From assembly GCA_020201305.1 (NCBI GenBank), contig JAIVHC010000027.1:1-6951 (forward strand): a DNA stretch of 6,951 nucleotides, written 5' to 3'. Positions 5,886 through 6,951 of the stretch are shown here, one piece after another. Position numbers and translations under genes: made by a program. Source of the DNA: Geobacteraceae bacterium. GTDB taxonomy: Bacteria; Desulfobacterota; Desulfuromonadia; Desulfuromonadales; Desulfuromonadaceae. Each line of letters begins with the position of its first letter. The stretch's first letter is position 1. The notes beneath the pieces were generated by a model. That model was not told the DNA's origin, made no database searches, and was given only the letters and a program-made list of their open reading frames with translations.

Positions 5886-6659
5886 TTACTCCTTGCTTTT
5901 GGTGTAGTTAGCCAGGAATTTCCCGTAACCGTGGTCACTGAACCAGTACTTGACTAGATCTCCAACCAGATCACCGGTAATGGTGGCACCTGCGAGTCCG
6001 TCAATAGTGTGCTGCGCATCGGCGGCACTGGGGTCGAACTTCCCATTTTTTACCACATCAATAGCGATGCTGCCGGAATCGTTATACAGCTTCTTGCCTT
6101 CCCACTGCTTGCGGAATTTAGCACTTTGGATTTCCGCACCGAGGCCCGGAGTTTCGGAATGCTGATAGAATTTCAGTCCGGTGACAGTGTTTCCGTCATT
6201 CTGTACCCCGATGTAGGCATACATCATGCCCCACATGCCGGGACCGTTGATGGGGAGTACAACCTGACCCTTGCTATTGTCGATGAACACGCGCGCAAAC
6301 TTGGGGCGCTCTTTGATGTCGGCAACATCCGATGCGACAGGAATCTCAACCATCATATCCGGATTATCCCGAACATCCTTGGGATTGAACTCTTCCGCAT
6401 TGATCTCATCGGTAAACTCACCGGTGTTGATGTTTACCATCTTCATTTCAAAGTTGCTGAAAAGCTCCTCTTCCGAGGCACCTTCGGCTAGTTGCTCTTC
6501 ATAGCCGCCCGCGGCAAGAACCGTGGAACGGGTTTCAAGCAACTGATTATATGCTTCCCGGTCGATGCGTACCAGCGCGGCCATGCACACGAGTACAGAG
6601 CAGACCAGGCACAGTAGAAACACGACTAGAAATGTTTTTAGAATTGAGTCATTAGACAT
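5886..6659 (-). CDS. nqrC: NqrC, FMN-carrying subunit of Na+-NQR
   Basis: NqrC is anchored by one N-terminal helix (about residues 8-30) and exposes a periplasmic domain carrying covalent FMN, which relays electrons to NqrB. The length, 257 residues, equals that of the Vibrio protein. The conserved ETPGLGAE (169-176) and the C-terminal flavinylation motif DGLAGATITG (220-229) are present. The acceptor is Thr226, the residue ApbE should modify. Position 223 is Ala where the ApbE recognition motif usually has Ser or Thr. The membrane helix contains three cysteines (17, 20, 25) that are not known cofactor ligands. The ATG overlaps the end of nqrB by 8 nt and AAGGA lies 9 nt before it, which indicates coupled translation. 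Confidence 0.97.
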   Translation of the reverse strand: MSNDSILKTFLVVFLLCLVCSVLVCMAALVRIDREAYNQLLETRSTVLAAGGYEEQLAEGASEEELFSNFEMKMVNINTGEFTDEINAEEFNPKDVRDNPDMMVEIPVASDVADIKERPKFARVFIDNSKGQVVLPINGPGMWGMMYAYIGVQNDGNTVTGLKFYQHSETPGLGAEIQSAKFRKQWEGKKLYNDSGSIAIDVVKNGKFDPSAADAQHTIDGLAGATITGDLVGDLVKYWFSDHGYGKFLANYTKSKE

Positions 6660-6951
6660 GGCGCAACATCCTTTTCTTGATATGTGCGTTCACGACAAGG
6701 CGATCAATCAGCGGTGCAGCAACGTTGCCGAACAGGATGATCATTCCGACGCACTCGGGCATGGTGGGATTGAATACGCGCACCAGCACTACCAGAGAGC
6801 CGATGAGCAGGCCGTAGATCCACTGACCTCTGACGGTCATCGCTGCCGAGGAGTGATCTGTAGCCAGGAACACCGTACCGAAAGCAAGGCCGCCCAGTAC
6901 CAGGTGCCAGGCGGGATTCATCGCTCCGGAGTCAAACAGACACAGGATTGA
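6652..6951 (-). CDS. nqrB: NqrB, Na+-translocating membrane subunit; C-terminal 99 residues, partial
   Basis: The frame is open to the right window edge and ends with TAA at 6654-6652, eight bases inside nqrC. The visible part begins SILCLFDSGAMNPAW and contains the conserved WHLVLGGLAFGTVFLATD, then a hydrophobic stretch with RVFNPTMPE, and a last helix ending NVAAPLIDRLV before a basic tail, KKRMLRHV. These match the final membrane helices of NqrB, the RnfD-like subunit that carries covalent FMN and riboflavin and forms part of the sodium pathway. The FMN-bearing Thr and the quinone-binding N-terminus lie outside the window. A Met within this stretch (6921-6919) is internal and not the start. 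Confidence 0.96.
   Translation of the reverse strand, partial: SILCLFDSGAMNPAWHLVLGGLAFGTVFLATDHSSAAMTVRGQWIYGLLIGSLVVLVRVFNPTMPECVGMIILFGNVAAPLIDRLVVNAHIKKRMLRHV

Overview
The window is the distal half of a sodium-pumping NADH:quinone oxidoreductase (Na+-NQR) operon with its maturation genes. All of it lies on the minus strand and is transcribed from right to left. A membrane-bound diguanylate cyclase gene on the plus strand faces it, and the 5' end of one further minus-strand gene lies at the left edge. The organism is most likely a Gram-negative bacterium using sodium-linked respiration, as in many marine, halophilic or alkaliphilic Proteobacteria. The sequence alone does not fix the lineage, and base composition looks moderate.

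From right to left (operon order) the genes are: the C-terminal part of nqrB (cut by the window edge), nqrC, nqrD, nqrE and nqrF, tightly packed with an 8-nt overlap and then gaps of 5, 11 and 32 nt; a small ferritin-like gene of unknown function; apbE, the flavin transferase that attaches FMN to NqrB and NqrC; and nqrM, the small cysteine-rich membrane protein needed for NQR maturation. nqrA and the rest of nqrB lie beyond the right edge. Spacing widens after nqrF (93, 88 and 125 nt), and the first two of these gaps carry strong hairpins. The one before apbE looks like a true intrinsic terminator, so structural genes and maturation genes are probably expressed at different levels.

The NQR subunits are intact as far as seen. 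NqrF has its four 2Fe-2S cysteines, its FAD motif and its NADH motif. NqrD and NqrE each carry the cysteine pair that holds the intramembrane iron centre. NqrC has its flavinylation Thr.

The clearest anomaly is in nqrM. A perfect 44-bp tandem duplication shifts its reading frame, replacing the last 19 residues of the apparent ancestral 89-residue protein with 10 unrelated ones. Deleting one copy restores the frame exactly. The second notable point is the ferritin-like gene lodged between nqrF and apbE, in an operon whose product needs iron for two different centres.

On the left, a diguanylate cyclase with three predicted membrane helices and an intact inhibitory site runs convergently towards nqrM. 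A 239-bp intergenic region separates it from a divergent partial gene, tentatively an M24-type peptidase. I saw no RNA genes, CRISPR array, insertion sequence or phage genes. The window is mostly a known system with a few unusual details, not a wholly new one.
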